The translations under genes and the position numbers were made by a program. A stretch of DNA of 64,000 nucleotides from CAWBLP01 sp963789495 (GTDB lineage Bacteria; Pseudomonadota; Alphaproteobacteria; Acetobacterales; Acetobacteraceae), in the NCBI GenBank assembly GCA_963789495.1, contig CAWBLP010000012.1, positions 1-64,000 on the forward strand, in the 5' to 3' direction. Every line of letters begins with the position of its first letter. Positions within the stretch are counted from its first letter, which is position 1. Positions 62,139-64,000 of the stretch are shown here, one piece after another. The notes under the pieces were generated by a model, which searched no databases, was not told the DNA's origin, and was given only the letters and a program-made list of their open reading frames with translations.

Positions 62139-63398
62139 ATGAGCCTTTACAGCGAGCAACTGATCGACCTCGCGGTCGCCGCCGCCAGGCAGGGCGCGTT
62201 CGCCCAGGCGACAGAGTTGCTCCAACTCGCCCTCGGCCGCTCCGGACGTGACGCCTTCGTACTCTACGGGCTTGGCCACATGGCGACGCGTCAGGGCCGG
62301 CACGATGCCGCTCTGTGCTGGCTGACCCAGTCCCTGGAGATCGATCCGGGCAATGCGAAGGCGCATGTCGACCAAGGCCTGGCGCTGTACGGGCTGGGCC
62401 GGGACCAGGCCGGCTTCTCCGCGATGCAGCGCGGGCTGGAAATGGACGCCGATCTGGCGATGGCCGTGATGACCGAGGGCATGGAGCTGCTGCGGGCCGG
62501 CCAATTCCTGGAGGGATGGCGCAAATTCGACGCCAGGCTGATCGCCGCACCCGGCATCCTGCCACGCCGGGAATTCGCGCAGCCTCGCTGGCTGGGGGAC
62601 GAGAACATTGCCGGCCGCACCATCCTGCTGCACTCCGAGCAAGGTCATGGCGATGCGATCCAGTTCGCGCGCTATGCCCCGATGGTCGCCGCGCGGGGTG
62701 CGACTGTCCTGGTGGAGGGCCATCGCGGACTGATCCCGCTGTATCGCGGCGTGACCAGCATCACCGGCGCCTTCGTGCTGAACGAAGCACTGCCGCATTT
62801 CGACCTGCATTGCCCGCTGCTGAGCCTGCCGCTGGCGTTTCGCACCGAGCTGGCGACGATCCCGGCACCGATTCCTTATCTCGTAGCAGCCGAAGACAGG
62901 CTGGCGATATGGCGCCGTCGCCTCGGTCAACGCGATGCGATGCGCATCGGCATCGCCTGGTCCGGCAACCCGGCCTACAAGGCAGACGAAGCGCGTTCGA
63001 TCCCGCTGGAGGTGCTGGAACCGCTGCTGGCCGACCAGCGGTTCGATTTCCACATCCTGCAGACCGAGATTCGCGACACTGACCGGCTGGTGTTGCTGCG
63101 CCTGCCGCACATACGTGACCACACCGACTTCCTGGCGGATTTCGCCGAGACCGCGGCGCTGATCGCGGGGCTCGACCTGGTGGTCACGGTGGACACGTCG
63201 GTGGCGCATCTGGCCGGCGCGTTGGGCGCGCGCACCTGGCTGCTGCTGCCGGCGGTGCCCGATTGGCGCTGGATGGCGGAGCAGGACGACACACCCTGGT
63301 ATCCCACCATGCGCCTGTTCCGGCAGCACATCCCCGGGGACTGGGTGGATGTGATTGCCCGCGTGCGCGCGCGGCTCGCCTCAACCAAGCTCGTTTAG
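62139..63398 (+). CDS. TPR protein with GT9-like glycosyltransferase domain
   Basis: The 419-residue product has about three tetratricopeptide-type helical repeats in the first 120 residues (AFVLYGLGHMATRQGRHDAA and a following LTQSLEIDPGNAKAHVDQGL) and a C-terminal GT-B fold with HSEQGHGDAIQFARYAPMV, RIGIAWSGNPAYKADEARSI and VTVDTSVAHLAGALGARTW, the last being typical of GT9-like or O-GlcNAc-related enzymes. It could glycosylate a protein or surface glycan. The start could also be 62112. Its end overlaps the convergent hydrolase gene by 18 bases. Confidence 0.82.
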   Translation: MSLYSEQLIDLAVAAARQGAFAQATELLQLALGRSGRDAFVLYGLGHMATRQGRHDAALCWLTQSLEIDPGNAKAHVDQGLALYGLGRDQAGFSAMQRGLEMDADLAMAVMTEGMELLRAGQFLEGWRKFDARLIAAPGILPRREFAQPRWLGDENIAGRTILLHSEQGHGDAIQFARYAPMVAARGATVLVEGHRGLIPLYRGVTSITGAFVLNEALPHFDLHCPLLSLPLAFRTELATIPAPIPYLVAAEDRLAIWRRRLGQRDAMRIGIAWSGNPAYKADEARSIPLEVLEPLLADQRFDFHILQTEIRDTDRLVLLRLPHIRDHTDFLADFAETAALIAGLDLVVTVDTSVAHLAGALGARTWLLLPAVPDWRWMAEQDDTPWYPTMRLFRQHIPGDWVDVIARVRARLASTKLV

Positions 63399-64000
63399 GA
63401 TCGGCAGCAGGTAGTCCGCGAACAGCGGCGGATTCTCGGCGAACGGAAAATGCCCGATGCCGGGCATCGGCTGGAACCGCACGCCAGGGATTTTTGCTGC
63501 CGTCGCGGCCGAGTGTTCCACCGTGCAGGAGTAGTCATACTCGCCGGTCAGCATGAACAGCCGGCAGCGATTGGTATCGATCCGGCCGATCCGTTCCCTT
63601 GCGTCCCAGTCGCCGGAATAGAAGGCGATATCGCCGAAGAACACCGCCGGTCCGCCCTGGGCATAGCCCCAGGTGATATCGGCCGCGTATTCCGCTGGGC
63701 TCTGCGGCGCGCACAGCGCCCGGATCCATTCCGGCACGAACAAGGCCTGGTTCACCTGCGGATGCGCGGCCCAATGGGTCTGACGGCGCTCGATCCGCTC
63801 GCTGGCCTCGCAGGCGACGATGCCGGTGAAGGCGTCGGGGTGGCGATAGGCCAGTTCCAGGCAGATTTCCCCCGACATCGAGGCGCCGAGGACGATCGGG
63901 CGTTGCAGCCCGGCGGCAGCGATGAACCCCATGATCAGCTCGACATAGAGGTCGGTGTTGAGCCGCCAGGCACCAGGGACGGCGCCTTCGGGCGGCAGCG
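63381..64000 (-). CDS. Alpha/beta hydrolase, C-terminal part (cut by window edge)
   Basis: The frame is open to the right edge of the window, so the N-terminus is missing. The visible 206 residues have the nucleophile elbow as VLGASMSGEICLELA, a cap region with HPDAFTGIVACEASERIE, and a C-terminal GIGHFPFAENPP with the probable catalytic His. It is a serine hydrolase; the substrate is unknown. The first methionine inside the window at 63932 is in the middle of the fold and is unlikely to be the start. Confidence 0.85.
   Translation of the reverse strand, partial: LPPEGAVPGAWRLNTDLYVELIMGFIAAAGLQRPIVLGASMSGEICLELAYRHPDAFTGIVACEASERIERRQTHWAAHPQVNQALFVPEWIRALCAPQSPAEYAADITWGYAQGGPAVFFGDIAFYSGDWDARERIGRIDTNRCRLFMLTGEYDYSCTVEHSAATAAKIPGVRFQPMPGIGHFPFAENPPLFADYLLPILNELG

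Overview
The window is GC-rich bacterial chromosome, most probably from an alphaproteobacterium of the Rhodospirillales/Acetobacteraceae type. This rests on gene order: folK, rpoZ, rsh, acpS, lepB, rnc and era lie together on one strand, and carD, a seven-iron ferredoxin, an S4-domain protein and an Mgps/SUV3-like helicase lie together on one strand. An NsrR-type nitric oxide regulator and abundant GTG starts agree. Placement below class level is inference from gene content. No rRNA, tRNA or CRISPR array was found.

Layout. 0-6.3 kb: the end of an IS630-family element, a small DUF6854-like protein, a GH15 glucoamylase, YebC, a rhodanese, cysteine synthase and a Pal-like lipoprotein. 6.5-13.6 kb: a tight four-gene unit (KAS III-like ketosynthase, AlkB-like di-iron enzyme, SDR, PAPS sulfotransferase), then an esterase, a luciferase-like flavoprotein and a second SDR. 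13.8-19.6 kb: SPFH/NfeD pair, a membrane PAS sensor without a visible output domain, a MoxR/VWA pair and glutaredoxin. 19.9-27.5 kb: an XRE regulator coupled to a Hyf-like membrane complex (B, C, E, F, G, I) whose large subunit lacks the usual Ni-Fe cysteines. 27.5-33.7 kb: small enzymes, a second sulfotransferase, an exported PIMT-like methyltransferase, CarD, ferredoxin and an S4 protein. 33.7-45.3 kb: a broken helicase, a broken htpG, a three-gene envelope cassette (multi-TM protein, lipoprotein, lytic transglycosylase) and a broken alaS. 45.4-49.6 kb: phosphoglucomutase, glucokinase and an enolase-superfamily dehydratase. 49.7-56.5 kb: the core era-to-folK block. 56.7-64 kb: NYN protein, uracil-DNA glycosylase, truncated hemoglobin with NsrR, glycosyltransferases, UDP-glucose dehydrogenase, a GlcG/HbpS-like protein and the end of an alpha/beta hydrolase.

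The genes most worth attention are the ketosynthase-AlkB-SDR-sulfotransferase unit, which looks like a pathway for a sulfated lipid-like product; the Hyf-like complex, which probably is not a hydrogenase; and the envelope cassette, which has the part list of a lysis module but is unassigned. NsrR with its likely operator in front of the truncated hemoglobin forms a compact nitric oxide response unit.

Quality note. At least six single-base frame breaks occur in otherwise well-conserved genes (hyfE, helicase three times, htpG, alaS), plus a likely one at the end of the PAS sensor. Because alaS is essential, sequence or assembly error is the leading explanation, and products near these points should be read with that in mind. 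Coordinates are window positions. Functional calls come from reading motifs and family resemblance by eye, with no database search.
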